Shown piece by piece: positions 24,976 to 33,358 of a stretch of DNA of 64,000 nt. Position 1 is the stretch's first letter, and each line of letters starts with the position of its first letter. The stretch comes from Catellatospora vulcania. Lineage in GTDB: Bacteria > Actinomycetota > Actinomycetes > Mycobacteriales > Micromonosporaceae. The position numbers and the translations under genes were made by a program. Below the pieces are notes generated by a model. It saw only the letters and a list, made by a program, of their open reading frames with translations, ran no database searches and had not been told where the DNA came from. The stretch lies in the NCBI RefSeq assembly GCF_009720385.1, contig NZ_ML769307.1, forward strand, positions 177,510 through 241,509. Direction: 5' to 3'.

Positions 24976-25007
24976 TCCGGACCGGCCCGTGTCGCGGCCG
25001 GTCCGGA
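24976..25007 (+). terminator. Stem-loop terminator after kinase
   Basis: A perfect 12-bp stem (TCCGGACCGGCC and complement) with an 8-nt loop, about 40 bp after the stop. Confidence 0.7.
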
Positions 25008-25035
25008 TGTCGCCGCCCGTGGGTGCTCACAGTGC

Positions 25036-25073
25036 GGCCGGCGGTCGCTCACCCCCGTTAGCGACCGCCGGCC
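25036..25073. terminator. Second stem-loop
   Basis: A perfect 14-bp stem (GGCCGGCGGTCGCT and complement) with a 10-nt loop, 28 bp after the first. From here to 25496 I see no gene. The segment 25262-25330 is notably AT-rich and may hold the promoter of the diguanylate cyclase. Confidence 0.65.
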
Positions 25074-25496
25074 TTCACTGTCCGGGTGGACGCCGTCCCC
25101 CAACGGCATCTGTCCACCCATCCCCCTGTGCACTTCGCTCGGCGCCGTCAGCCGGAAAACGAGTTCTCCGGCCGGGCCGGCCCGCTGTGACCCCTGGGGC
25201 CTTCATCGAGCGTCGCGCCACTTGCCGAAACGCTACGTCGCCTGACCTGCGGCGTCCAGGGTTAGACCAGGATTTTTTCACTCCAAGTAGTCAGGCCTTC
25301 TACAAAGAGTGGCAAGAACGGGGCTGGAGTGACCACTGATGCCTGAGCGCAACACCGCCATCCGCCGGCGGGGCAAGCCGACCTCCCCTTGCGGTTAGAG
25401 TTGGCGGTGTGCGCCCATGGCGCGCGTCCGGCGCAGGCGCCCGCCGCGCCGGTATCCGGGAGAAAGGTCTGCCGGGTCGCTCGTCGACGCCCGGCG

Positions 25497-26834
25497 ATGA
25501 TGGGTTTCCGACGCCGTCCCAGCAACGTCCAGCCACCGCAACCGCAGCCGGAGGCCGATCGGGGCCGCCTTGCCCGGGTCGGCACCCGCCTCGCGGTGGC
25601 CTTCATCCTGGTCGCGGCACTGCTGCCGCTGATCGGGCTGCTGGCGGAGCGGCACCAGCGGACGGCCGTCGCCCGCGATGCCGACATCCAGGCCCGACGC
25701 CTGGCCGGGGTGATCGCACACGAGGTCGGCGCCGAGGTCGAGCAAGGCCGCGCCCTGGACCACGAGCAGCTGCAGCGCCGACTCGATGAGCTGCGCCGCC
25801 ACATCGGCGGGGACGTGGAGATCCTCGACCTGCGCCGGGACATCGTGGCGAATACCATGCCCGCCGCGTTGGCGCGCCGGGTCGTGACCGATCCGGAAGG
25901 CCGGATCGCGGCGACGCTTCGCGACGGAGAGATCCGCACCGTCAATGTCAGCGCGGACGCGGCGGGCGAAGCCATGAGACTGGCCGTGGTGCCCATCCGT
26001 ACCCCGGAGGGCATCGTCGGGGCACTCCTGCTGGATTACACCGACCTGCACGCGCAGCTGCTCAACTCCAGCGCCCCCATCCGGCGATCCACCCTGGGCG
26101 CCGCGATGGCCGGCATGGCGGTGTCACTGGCCCTGGCCTACCTGCTGTCACGCGGCCTCATCCGCGACATCCGGCACCTGACCTTCACCGCCGAACAGCT
26201 TGCCGGTGGCGACTACGCCGCTCGGGCCACGGTGACCTCCCGCGGCGAACTGCGGCAGCTGGCCACGGCGTTCAACCAGATGGCTGACCGCATCGCCGAG
26301 CGCAGGGCGGAGCTGACGGACCTGGCCGTCACGGATGCGCTGACCGAGCTGCCGAACCGGCGCCACATGCGGTCCAGTCTGACCCGCGAACTGCAACGCG
26401 CTCGCCGTGAGGGCCGCCCGCTGGGCCTGGTCATTCTGGATCTCGACCACTTCAAGGCCGTCAACGACGAGTACGGCCACCTCGCCGGCGACGCCGTGCT
26501 GCGCCGCGTCGGTGAGGTGCTGAAACGGGAGCTGAGATCGTCGGACGTGGCCGGGCGGCCGGGCGGTGAGGAGTTCGCCGTGCTGCTGCCCGACACGGGA
26601 CGTGACGCGGCGATGGCCATCGCCGAGCGGCTGCGGGCGGCGCTGGCCAAGGAGACGGTCAGGCACCGGGACCGTACGGTCACGTTCACGGCGAGTTTCG
26701 GTGTCGTCAGCTTCCCCGACGACGGCCAGGACGCGGAGGCGCTGGTGCAGCGCGCCGACGACGCCCTCTACGCCGCCAAACGCGCCGGGCGCGACCAGGT
26801 GCAGGCCCCGCCGGTCGATCGGCCCGGACTCTGA
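25497..26834 (+). CDS. Membrane diguanylate cyclase (HAMP-GGDEF)
   Basis: This 445-residue receptor-type enzyme makes c-di-GMP. Membrane helix 1 (about 30-51) and an extracytoplasmic sensor of about 145 residues are followed by helix 2 (LGAAMAGMAVSLALAYLLS), HAMP and a GGDEF domain. The active-site motif is GGEEF; the RSSD inhibitory site lies five residues upstream, so product feedback is expected. The substrate-binding DxLT-x-L-x-NRR and DLDHFKAVND motifs are complete. The start at ATG 25497 is chosen for the positively charged N-terminus; the ribosome site is poor and the open frame reaches 25389. c-di-GMP controls development in filamentous actinobacteria. Confidence 0.88.
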   Translation: MMGFRRRPSNVQPPQPQPEADRGRLARVGTRLAVAFILVAALLPLIGLLAERHQRTAVARDADIQARRLAGVIAHEVGAEVEQGRALDHEQLQRRLDELRRHIGGDVEILDLRRDIVANTMPAALARRVVTDPEGRIAATLRDGEIRTVNVSADAAGEAMRLAVVPIRTPEGIVGALLLDYTDLHAQLLNSSAPIRRSTLGAAMAGMAVSLALAYLLSRGLIRDIRHLTFTAEQLAGGDYAARATVTSRGELRQLATAFNQMADRIAERRAELTDLAVTDALTELPNRRHMRSSLTRELQRARREGRPLGLVILDLDHFKAVNDEYGHLAGDAVLRRVGEVLKRELRSSDVAGRPGGEEFAVLLPDTGRDAAMAIAERLRAALAKETVRHRDRTVTFTASFGVVSFPDDGQDAEALVQRADDALYAAKRAGRDQVQAPPVDRPGL

Positions 26835-26847
26835 GCCGGGCCACGGG

Positions 26848-26882
26848 CGGTCCGGGTGCGGCCGTCGCACACACCCGGACCG
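26848..26882. terminator. Stem-loop between convergent genes
   Basis: CGGTCCGGGTG pairs with CACCCGGACCG around a 13-nt loop, between the cyclase stop and the end of the secreted-protein gene. Confidence 0.65.
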
Positions 26883-26895
26883 TTCCGGCATCGGC

Positions 26896-27765
26896 TCAGG
26901 CCGCGCGGGCCAGCAGCACCTGTGCGGTGGAGTCGGCGGGGGAGTTGTAGTGCTTGACGGTCAGCCAGAACTCGCGCTCGGTGCTGCCGTTGGTGTTGAT
27001 GCGCTGGAGGTACCACTTGCGCTCGATGCTGAAGTAGCGGCCGTCCTGGTTCGGGTTGAGCGTGACCGTGTGGACGGCGGTGAGCGGGTTGGCGTTGTTC
27101 CAGCGCCAGGTCTTGGTGGTCATCGGCGTCATGGTGCCGGTGGACCAGGAGGAGCTGGACGCGACCGGGGCGACCCGCACGGTGACCGAGCAGGTGATGG
27201 CTCCGACGTTGGTGACGGTGATCCCGTGGCGGCGCTCGCCCGAGGAGACGACGACCTGCATGTGCTCTATCTCGTACTGGCACGGGTCGGCCGACGTGCC
27301 GCCGCTGGGGATGAGCGCGACCGTGATGGCGGTGCTCGCCGGCGCCGGGTCGTAGTAGTACCAGGTGCCGGCGGTTTTGCCGGGTGCCGCGGACAGGGCC
27401 GGCATGGCGCCGCTCGTGCTGTTCCAGGCCAGCGTCACGTCGGCGGTGCAGGTGATCGCGCCGACGTTCTTGACGGTGAACCAGAACTCGATCTCGCTGG
27501 CCGAGCCGTTGAGGCGCTGGGCGTACCAGTCGCGGACGACCTCGAATTCGCACGTCGAGGCGGCGGTCGCGCCCCGCGGCGACAGGCCGACCTCGTAGGC
27601 GTTGCCGGTGCCGGCGTTGTTCCAGCCCCAGGTCTGGGAGCTGCCCGCGGCCATGGAGCCGGTGTTGAACGTGTACTGGCCGGTCGCCGCGTGGGCCGGG
27701 CTGGGCAGCATGAGCACGGAGCCCAGCAGGCATAGCGCGGCCAGGCCGCGAAGGAATCGACGCAT
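26896..27765 (-). CDS. Secreted three-repeat protein
   Basis: At 289 residues this protein has a clear signal peptide (basic MRR, hydrophobic core, cleavage after AHA at about 26). Three diverged repeats of roughly 80-90 residues follow. Repeats 1 and 3 share TWGWNNA/TWRWNNA, a WYAQRLNGSASEIEFWFTVK/WYLQRINTNGSTEREFWLTVK element and a terminal strand; repeat 2 is more diverged (TWYYYDP...ITVTNVGAITC). Paired Cys residues suggest disulfides outside the cell. The repeats look like beta-sandwich lectin or adhesin modules, but I recognise no family. The first 60 bp upstream are AT-rich. Probably exported by Sec. Confidence 0.75.
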   Translation of the reverse strand: MRRFLRGLAALCLLGSVLMLPSPAHAATGQYTFNTGSMAAGSSQTWGWNNAGTGNAYEVGLSPRGATAASTCEFEVVRDWYAQRLNGSASEIEFWFTVKNVGAITCTADVTLAWNSTSGAMPALSAAPGKTAGTWYYYDPAPASTAITVALIPSGGTSADPCQYEIEHMQVVVSSGERRHGITVTNVGAITCSVTVRVAPVASSSSWSTGTMTPMTTKTWRWNNANPLTAVHTVTLNPNQDGRYFSIERKWYLQRINTNGSTEREFWLTVKHYNSPADSTAQVLLARAA

Positions 27766-27830
27766 GGACCTGAGTTAAATAGTAAACATACCTAACTGGC
27801 AATGGGCCGAGTGGCCTGTCGCGCCCGGCG

Positions 27831-28583
27831 CTACTCCACCGGCCAGCGGTACACGAGCTGGTAGCGATCGGCGGCCAGCACGATGTCGGCCGTCTCCACG
27901 GCTGTGCCGGCCGCCAGATAGGTGCGCTCGACGACCATCATGAGCGCGCCGCCGGCGGGCAGGCGCAGCAGTGCGATCTCCTCCGGGTGTGCGGCGCGGG
28001 CGATGACCGCCTCGACGCACTCGTCGATGTGCACGCCGATGGCGTCCATGCGGGCCACGACCCCGACCGCGGAGCCGTCCTCGGGCAGTTCCACCGGCGT
28101 GCCGCGGGTGACCGACAGTGGCTCGTAGCTGGTCGCGAGCTGAACGGGCACCCCGTCGGCCAGGTAGCGGTAGCGGGTGCGCATCACGGCCGCGCCGGGC
28201 TCGACGCCCAGCCGTGCGGCGATCGTCTCGGGGCATGCGATTTCGCCGGAGTCGTGCTCCCAGGAGGCCTGCTGCCCGGAGGAGGCGACGTCGCGGGCGA
28301 ACGGCGATGTCGATCCGGGCTGGGTCCGCTGCCCGCGGCCCTGGGAGTCGCGCACCACCCGGCGCACCTGCCGCACGTACACCCCGGAACCGTGGCGGCC
28401 CTCGACGAGTCCCTCGGCCTTGAGCACCGCGACGGCCCGCTTTGTGACCGTATTGGACACACCGAACTGTGCCATCAATCGGCTCTCGCTGGGCAGCTTC
28501 GCGCCGGGCGCGAGTTCACCGGAGACGATGCGGCCACGCAGGTCCGCGGCGATCTGCAGGTAGGCGGGGGGCTCGGCGGGCAT
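27831..28583 (-). CDS. GntR-family regulator, HutC/UTRA type
   Basis: This 250-residue repressor has an N-terminal winged helix (YLQIAADLRGRIVSGELAPGAKLPSESRLMAQFGVSNTVTKRAVAVLKAEGLVEGRHGSGVYV) and a C-terminal UTRA ligand domain ending in DIVLAADRYQLVYRWPVE. Such proteins bind a small effector and autoregulate. The gene is divergent from a pair of tiny genes, and the space between holds a perfect 10-bp inverted repeat likely to be its operator. The insertion after the winged helix (GRGQRTQPGSTSPFARD) is longer than usual. Confidence 0.9.
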   Translation of the reverse strand: MPAEPPAYLQIAADLRGRIVSGELAPGAKLPSESRLMAQFGVSNTVTKRAVAVLKAEGLVEGRHGSGVYVRQVRRVVRDSQGRGQRTQPGSTSPFARDVASSGQQASWEHDSGEIACPETIAARLGVEPGAAVMRTRYRYLADGVPVQLATSYEPLSVTRGTPVELPEDGSAVGVVARMDAIGVHIDECVEAVIARAAHPEEIALLRLPAGGALMMVVERTYLAAGTAVETADIVLAADRYQLVYRWPVE

Positions 28584-28632
28584 GGGGGTGCCGTCCTTCC
28601 GATGAGTGCGCTACCAGTAGATCACTCATCAG

Positions 28633-28676
28633 GTTAGGGCACTAGGTTCTTGCGCCCGGAAAGTTGGTGCCCTAAC
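28633..28676. promoter_or_regulatory. Inverted-repeat operator (GntR)
   Basis: GTTAGGGCAC and GTGCCCTAAC form perfect arms spaced 24 bp apart, so the centres are 34 bp or about three helix turns apart. They sit between the GntR gene and the small-gene pair, which it would control in both directions. Confidence 0.55.
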
Positions 28677-28830
28677 TTGGAGTCGTGGTTGGACGGTCAA
28701 TGTCGATCGACACGGGAAGGGGATCGCCGACCATGCGAGCCGGCTCGCGGGCGACAGTCCGCAAGTGCCGCGAAGCCCGGCGCCGCAGCGGTGGCGAACC
28801 CGTCATGCCAGGCCGCCTGGGGAGGGCGCT

Positions 28831-28992
28831 GTGCACGGACATGGGGAACGGAGAGCGACCGAGGCGCACGACGAGGTGACCCGCGTGATGCGGCGGGTCC
28901 GGGAACTGAACAGGAAGCACCGGTGGGTATGCCCGCCCGAGGTGCTGCGCGTCATCGCCGACCGGCTGCGCGGAGACGGCGATGAAAAGTAG
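28831..28992 (+). CDS. Small basic hypothetical protein
   Basis: The predicted product has 53 residues from GTG 28831 and is highly charged, with a helical core (EVTRVMRRVRELNRKHRWVCPPEVLRVIADRLRG). GGGGAGGG lies 6-13 bp upstream of the GTG and marks the start; the frame is open to 28765 but less coding-like. Its 3' end overlaps the next gene by 11 bp. Family not recognised. With its partner it is divergent from a GntR gene across an inverted repeat, so the pair is probably GntR-controlled. Confidence 0.6.
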   Translation: MHGHGERRATEAHDEVTRVMRRVRELNRKHRWVCPPEVLRVIADRLRGDGDEK

Positions 28993-29197
28993 GCCGACCA
29001 GCTGGGTCACCGCCGGTGGCGAGGAGGTGTTCGCCGGCGACCACGTCGCGCTGGCCCGCAACCGCGACGCCGTGGGCCGGATCGTCGGCGCGGCCGACGC
29101 CGACGAACTGCTGTGCGTCGAGCTGGTGGAAGGCCCCGAGCGGGGCAGGACCGTGCTGGTGGATCCCGCCGAAATGCTGATCAAGGTGTGGCGTTGA
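28982..29197 (+). CDS. Small beta-rich hypothetical protein
   Basis: At 71 residues the product alternates strands and turns (SWVTAGGEEVFAGDHVALARNRDAVGRIVGAADADELLCVELVEG), giving a compact SH3/KOW-like beta-barrel appearance. The ATG lies inside the end of the preceding gene, so translation is likely coupled. The arrangement of a tiny helical protein followed by a tiny barrel behind a GntR operator recalls regulatory or toxin-antitoxin-like pairs, but no motif supports a specific function. Confidence 0.6.
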   Translation: MKSRPTSWVTAGGEEVFAGDHVALARNRDAVGRIVGAADADELLCVELVEGPERGRTVLVDPAEMLIKVWR

Positions 29198-29220
29198 ACC
29201 CGCGCTCGGCGTCGGCGGTG

Positions 29221-29643
29221 TCACCGCGACTGAACGGACACCCGATAGTTGATCTCGACCAGGTCGTGGGAGTAGACCGCCGTCCGGAAGGTGAGCCGCA
29301 GCCAGCGGTGCTCGCCTCCGCGCGGGTCGTCGGCCACCTCGACACGCTCGTCGCAGGCGCCGATGTGCACCGCCCCGGGGTTGCCGGTGCTGCGGAACCG
29401 CCGCACGCTCAGCTCCACCGACAGCGCCAGCGGCGGCTGGGGGTACGGCAGGCTGTCGGGCAGGAAGACCGTGATCTCCTGCAGGTCGTCCAGGCGCACC
29501 GCGCCCCGGAAGCCCGCCCGGCGCGCCAGGCAGAGGTATCCGCTGTAGACGGTCGAGCGCACCTGCTCGCCGGTGGCCGGATCGACACCGGCGTGGTAGG
29601 CGCGCGGGCCGGGCACGACGGCGCGCAGCTCCAGGAAGTCCAC
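29221..29643 (-). CDS. Hypothetical protein, beta-rich
   Basis: This 140-residue protein of unknown family consists mainly of beta strands (RSTVYSGYLCLARRAG, VRLDDLQEITVFLPD, LALSVELSVRRFRS, HRWLRLTFRTAVYSHDLVEINYRV), suggesting a single sandwich or lipocalin-like fold. The start is set at the ATG at 29643. It begins 10 bp after the wHTH gene ends, so it is likely the last gene of the swivelling-domain operon. Confidence 0.6.
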   Translation of the reverse strand: MDFLELRAVVPGPRAYHAGVDPATGEQVRSTVYSGYLCLARRAGFRGAVRLDDLQEITVFLPDSLPYPQPPLALSVELSVRRFRSTGNPGAVHIGACDERVEVADDPRGGEHRWLRLTFRTAVYSHDLVEINYRVSVQSR

Positions 29644-29653
29644 GCCCGGAACA

Positions 29654-30241
29654 CTAGCGGGCGACGCCCAGCGACGCGACGAGGTCCTCGTGCAGCTCGA
29701 ACCAGACGCGGTGGCAGGAGTCGACCTCCACGCCGGTGATCCACGCCGGATCGTCGGCGGCGCGGTCGAGTGCCGCCGCGAAGCGCCGATGGTAGCCGCC
29801 GAACCGGGACAGGTGAGCGGTCAGCCGGTGTTCGAGCGGGCGTAGTCGTTGCGCGAGCTGCCTGAGGATGTCTCCGGTCGCCGCAGGGGCGCCGGAGTCG
29901 AGCGTCCGGAGCTGCCAGGACGTGAACGACTGGGTCGCCTGGGCGTTGAGCGGCAGGAAGTCGTCGTGGACGGCGGTGACGGCGTCGCGGGCGGCGACGC
30001 CGTCGAGCTCGTCGCGCAGTTGGGATTCGTTGTGGCGGCGGCCGGCTTCGGTCAGCGACCAGCCGGTCAGCCCGGCGAAGGCGACCCGGGTGACCCGGCC
30101 GTACGCCTCGGCGTCGAGCAGGTCCTCGTGGGTCTGCTCGGGGTCGAGGCCGAAGCGGGCGGCGACGGCGCCGGTCCCGGCGAATCCCGTCAACCGGACG
30201 GCGTGTAGCACCAGGAGCTCGGCGGGGGACCGGTGGGCCAT
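29654..30241 (-). CDS. Winged-helix-like hypothetical protein
   Basis: This 195-residue protein starts with a wHTH-like segment (ELLVLHAVRLTGFAGTGAVAARFGL, with a YGRVTRVAFAGLTGWSLTEAGRRHN wing) and continues with a helical domain of unknown type. ATG 30241 overlaps the stop of the preceding swivelling-domain gene (ATGA), so the two should be made in fixed ratio. It may read out the phosphorylation state of that partner as a DNA-binding regulator, but this is inference from order alone. Confidence 0.65.
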   Translation of the reverse strand: MAHRSPAELLVLHAVRLTGFAGTGAVAARFGLDPEQTHEDLLDAEAYGRVTRVAFAGLTGWSLTEAGRRHNESQLRDELDGVAARDAVTAVHDDFLPLNAQATQSFTSWQLRTLDSGAPAATGDILRQLAQRLRPLEHRLTAHLSRFGGYHRRFAAALDRAADDPAWITGVEVDSCHRVWFELHEDLVASLGVAR

Positions 30242-30585
30242 CAGCGGCCCGCGTCCGCCGCCGCGGTGACGGTGCCGAGGGCGCCGTCGACGGTGACCGG
30301 TGCCCCGTCGTCCAGCCGCGACATCGCGTCGGCCGCGCCGACGACGGCGGGGATCCGGTACTCCCGGGCGACGATCGCCGCGTGGCAGAGCAGCCCGCCG
30401 GTCTCGGTGACCACCGCGGCGGCGAGCCGGAACAAGGGTGTCCAGGCAGGATCGGTGGTCCGGCACACGAGCACGTCGCCGGGCCGCATGCGGCCGAAGT
30501 CGTCGACGGAGCGCACCACCCTCGCGGGGCCGTATGCCCGGCCGGGGCTGCTCGGCACCCCGGTGACGACGGTGGGCCCGGTCAT
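30241..30585 (-). CDS. Stand-alone PEP-utilising phosphohistidine (swivelling) domain
   Basis: This 114-residue protein consists only of the mobile histidine domain found in PEP synthase and pyruvate phosphate dikinase. The catalytic element TETGGLLCHAAIVAREYRIP, with the phospho-accepting His, is complete, as is the preceding GDVLVCRTTDPAWTPLF. The ATP-grasp and PEP-binding (TIM-barrel) domains that normally supply the phosphoryl groups are absent and not encoded nearby. The start overlaps the HTH gene upstream, and the stop overlaps the wHTH gene downstream. It might act as a phospho-relay switch for its neighbours or serve a kinase encoded elsewhere. Confidence 0.85.
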   Translation of the reverse strand: MTGPTVVTGVPSSPGRAYGPARVVRSVDDFGRMRPGDVLVCRTTDPAWTPLFRLAAAVVTETGGLLCHAAIVAREYRIPAVVGAADAMSRLDDGAPVTVDGALGTVTAAADAGR

Positions 30586-30968
30586 GCGTCCTCGCCGAGT
30601 CGTGCCGTCACCCGGTCGTGGCGCTGCTGTGCCGCCTGGGCGCTGCGCAGGCCCAGCGCGTCGGCGATCTGCGCCCAGGTCAGGCCCTCGGCGCGGGCGG
30701 CGAACAGCACGCCCGCTTCGAGCTGGTCCAGCTCGCTGCGCGCCGCGGACAGCAGCGTGACGGTGGCGAGCAGATCGTCGGTCAGCTCCGGCGAGCGCCG
30801 TTCGGTGTTGGCCCGCCACAGGGCCTGCCGGACCAGGGTGACCGCGTCGTGCGGCTGGCCGGCGGCCAGCCACGGCAGCCGAGGCAGCTCACCGCCGCGT
30901 GCGGTGAGCCGGGCACGTGCCCGGCTCTCGGCCTCGGCTGCCGCGTGGTCGTCCGACGATCCGGTCAT
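30582..30968 (-). CDS. HTH protein of swivelling-domain operon
   Basis: In this 128-residue protein a helical core is followed by a C-terminal HTH of the sigma region-4/LuxR-like kind (AARAEGLTWAQIADALGLRSAQAAQQRHDRV). The middle (TLLSAARSELDQLEAGVLFAAR) also resembles the small HTH proteins paired with accessory genes. ATG 30968 is the first gene of the operon and lies 20 bp from a tandem palindrome likely to be its own operator. Stop and next start overlap by 4 bp. Confidence 0.7.
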   Translation of the reverse strand: MTGSSDDHAAAEAESRARARLTARGGELPRLPWLAAGQPHDAVTLVRQALWRANTERRSPELTDDLLATVTLLSAARSELDQLEAGVLFAARAEGLTWAQIADALGLRSAQAAQQRHDRVTARLGEDA

Positions 30969-30987
30969 GCTGGGAGCATGGCTTTTC

Positions 30988-31013
30988 AACAAACTGTTTG
31001 TCAACAGACTGTT
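30988..31013 (-). promoter_or_regulatory. Tandem AACA-N3-TGTT palindromes
   Basis: Two 11-bp sites, AACAAACTGTT and AACAGACTGTT, each an AACA-N3-TGTT palindrome, are spaced 15 bp centre to centre just upstream of the HTH gene. A TTGACA sequence overlaps them on the minus strand. They look like an operator for the operon's own HTH protein. Confidence 0.55.
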
Positions 31014-31017
31014 GAAG

Positions 31018-32541
31018 TCACGCCTTCTGCTGCATGCTCGTCCGGGCGGGATTGGCCTGCTGGGCGGCCTTGGGATCCTTCTCGCCCTGCTTGGCCCGCA
31101 CACCGGCCTCGATCCGGTCGCCCAGTGACTTGTCGACGTTGTGCCAGTACTGGAACGCCCGCTCCAGCACCGGCTCGCTCACCCCGTTGAGCAGGTGGCC
31201 GACGATGTTGTCGACCAGGCGCTGCCGCGCGTCGTCGTCCAGCACCTCACGGACCATCGTGCCGGCCTGTCCCCAGTCGTCGTCGTCGGGACGCAGCGTG
31301 TACGCCGCGCGGACCATCTCGCCGTCGGAGTACCACAGGCCGCCGTCGTCGGTCAGCTCCGGACGGGCCTGCGGGCCGCCGTAGGAGTTCGGCGCGTACA
31401 CCGGGTCGCTGACATTGACGACGCGCATCGCGCCGTCCTTGGAGTAGCTGTGCACCGGCGCCTTGGGCGCGTTGACCGGGATCTGCCTGTAGTTCACCCC
31501 GAGCCTGGCCCGGTGCGCGTCGGAGTAGCTGAACCCGCGGGCCAGCAGCATCTTGTCCGGCGACAGCCCGGTCCCGGCGACCAGGTTGTTCGGCTCGAAC
31601 GCGGCCTGCTCGATCTCGGTGTGGTAGTCGGTGACGTTGCGGTTCAGGGTCATCCGGCCCACCTCGTGCAGCGGGTAGTCGCCGTGCGGCCACACCTTGG
31701 TCAGGTCGAACGGGTTGAACCGGTAGGTCTTGGCGTCCTCGAACGGCATGATCTGCACGTGCAGGGTCCAGCTCGGGAACTGCCCGGCCGCGATGTGCTC
31801 GTAGAGGTCGCGCTGGTGGTAGTCGGTGTCCGCGGACGCCATCTGGTCGCCCTCGTCCTGGGTGAAGAACTCGATGCCCTGGTCGGTCTTGAAGTGGTAC
31901 TTGACCCAGCACCGCTCACCCTGCGCGTTGATCCACATGTAGGTGTGGCTGCCGTACCCGTTCATGTGCCGCCAGCTGCGCGGGATGCCCCGGTCGCCCA
32001 TCAGCCAGGTGACCTGGTGGGCCGACTCCGGCGACAGCGTCCAGAAGTCCCACTGCATGTCGTGGTCGCGCAGGTTGTTGTCCGCCCGGCGCTTCTGCGA
32101 GCGGATGAAGTGCTGGAACTTGAGCGGGTCCCGGATGAAGAACACGGGCGTGTTGTTGCCGACGATGTCCAGGTTGCCTTCACCGGTGTAGAACTTGACC
32201 GCGAACCCGCGCGGATCACGCCACGTGTCGGGGCTGCCGCGCTCACCGGCCACGGTGGAGAACCGGATCAGCACATCGGTCTTCGCGCCCGGCTGGAACA
32301 CCGCCGCCCGGGTATGGGCGCTGTGGTCCGCGGTCACCTCGAACGTGCCGAACGCACCGCCGCCCTTGGCGTGCGGCTGGCGCTCCGGGATGCGCTCGCG
32401 GTTGAAGTTGGCCATCTGCTCCAGCAGGTAGTGGTCCTGCAGGAGCAGGGGACCGTCCGGGCCGACGGTCAGCGAGTGCTCGTCGCTGGCAACGGGGATA
32501 CCGGCATCCGTCGTCGTGGGACGGCGGTCCTGTGCAGTCAT
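31018..32541 (-). CDS. katA: Monofunctional haem catalase
   Basis: This 507-residue catalase decomposes hydrogen peroxide. The distal His lies in [15 protein letters not shown], and the proximal haem Tyr in [14 protein letters not shown]; the [10 protein letters not shown] and DTDYHQRDL segments complete the core. The length matches small-subunit clade catalases. ATG 32541 follows GGAAAGGAAAAC; the open frame runs on to 32628 but the conserved N-terminus begins at MTAQDRRP. A SigB-like promoter (GCAT-N15-GGGTAA) lies about 80 bp upstream, matching the SigB dependence of catalase in Streptomyces. Confidence 0.95.
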   Translation of the reverse strand: MTAQDRRPTTTDAGIPVASDEHSLTVGPDGPLLLQDHYLLEQMANFNRERIPERQPHAKGGGAFGTFEVTADHSAHTRAAVFQPGAKTDVLIRFSTVAGERGSPDTWRDPRGFAVKFYTGEGNLDIVGNNTPVFFIRDPLKFQHFIRSQKRRADNNLRDHDMQWDFWTLSPESAHQVTWLMGDRGIPRSWRHMNGYGSHTYMWINAQGERCWVKYHFKTDQGIEFFTQDEGDQMASADTDYHQRDLYEHIAAGQFPSWTLHVQIMPFEDAKTYRFNPFDLTKVWPHGDYPLHEVGRMTLNRNVTDYHTEIEQAAFEPNNLVAGTGLSPDKMLLARGFSYSDAHRARLGVNYRQIPVNAPKAPVHSYSKDGAMRVVNVSDPVYAPNSYGGPQARPELTDDGGLWYSDGEMVRAAYTLRPDDDDWGQAGTMVREVLDDDARQRLVDNIVGHLLNGVSEPVLERAFQYWHNVDKSLGDRIEAGVRAKQGEKDPKAAQQANPARTSMQQKA

Positions 32542-32620
32542 CGAGAGTTTTCCTTTCCTCGCGGACGCTCGCGTCACCACCTGGGCGCGCAGCTGCTCCG
32601 GGGATCTTCCCGACCCTCGT

Positions 32621-32645
32621 TTACCCATTTTGCCCTAGATGATGC
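32621..32645 (-). promoter_or_regulatory. SigB-like promoter for catalase
   Basis: Minus strand GCAT, 15 bp, then GGGTAA, with the same spacing as the other candidates; leader of about 75 bp. Confidence 0.45.
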
Positions 32646-32690
32646 GTCTCCGAAGTCGCACGACGGAGATCGCCGGGCCGGTGCGGCGGA

Positions 32691-33287
32691 TCACCCGATG
32701 AGCAGGCCGGCCGCGATCAGCGCCATCGTCACCGCGATCACACCGTCGAGCACCCGCCAGGTCACCGGGCGGGCCAGCACCGGCGCCAGCCGTCGCGCGC
32801 CCGCGCCGAGCGCGGTGAACCAGACCACGCTGGCCAGCGCCGCGCCCGCCGCGAACAGCCACCGGCTGGGGTCGCGCACCGCCAGCCCGCCGAGCAGCAG
32901 CACCGTGTCGAGGTACACGTGCGGGTTGAGGAACGTGAACGCCAGGCAGGTCAGCAGCGTGGCCCGCAGCGGCGTGGCCACCCCGTCACGCGCGTCGAGG
33001 CGACCCGGTCGCAGCGCGCGCCGCGCCGCCAGCACGGCGTATCCGAGCAGGAACGCCGCCCCGCCCCACCGGATCGCCGCCAGCAGGCCGGGCCGGTCGG
33101 CCACGAGCGAGCCGAGCCCGCCGACCCCCGCCGCGATCAGCAGCGCATCTGCGGTCGCGCACGTCACCACGACCGGCAGCACGTGCTCGCGGCGCAGCCC
33201 CTGGCGCAGCACGAACGCGTTCTGGCTGCCGATGGCGACGATCAGGGCCAGCGACGAGGTGAAACCGGCGAGAACCGAAGTGATCAT
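32691..33287 (-). CDS. lysE: LysE/ArgO-type amino acid exporter
   Basis: This 198-residue membrane protein has six predicted helices. The LysE/ArgO signature GSQNAFVLRQGLRREHVLPVV lies in the first loop and FTFLNPHVYLDTV in the middle. It exports basic amino acids (Lys/Arg), preventing toxic build-up when peptides are degraded. It is divergent from a LysG/ArgP-type activator, the usual pairing, so expression should respond to cytosolic Lys or Arg. Confidence 0.92.
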   Translation of the reverse strand: MITSVLAGFTSSLALIVAIGSQNAFVLRQGLRREHVLPVVVTCATADALLIAAGVGGLGSLVADRPGLLAAIRWGGAAFLLGYAVLAARRALRPGRLDARDGVATPLRATLLTCLAFTFLNPHVYLDTVLLLGGLAVRDPSRWLFAAGAALASVVWFTALGAGARRLAPVLARPVTWRVLDGVIAVTMALIAAGLLIG

Positions 33288-33323
33288 GTCTGCGACGCTA
33301 CGGGCGGCGGTGCCGCCACTCCA

Positions 33324-33349
33324 GCTAATGTTTCTTACCGACCATTAGC
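33324..33349. promoter_or_regulatory. LysG/ArgP operator candidate
   Basis: GCTAATG and CATTAGC, perfect 7-bp arms with a 12-bp AT-richer spacer, sit in the divergent lysE/lysG region 9 bp before lysG. Confidence 0.55.
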
Positions 33350-33358
33350 ATCGCTTAC

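Noticed and set aside
28831-29197. Calling the tiny gene pair a toxin-antitoxin system
   Set aside because: No toxin fold or motif is visible; size and overlap alone are not enough.
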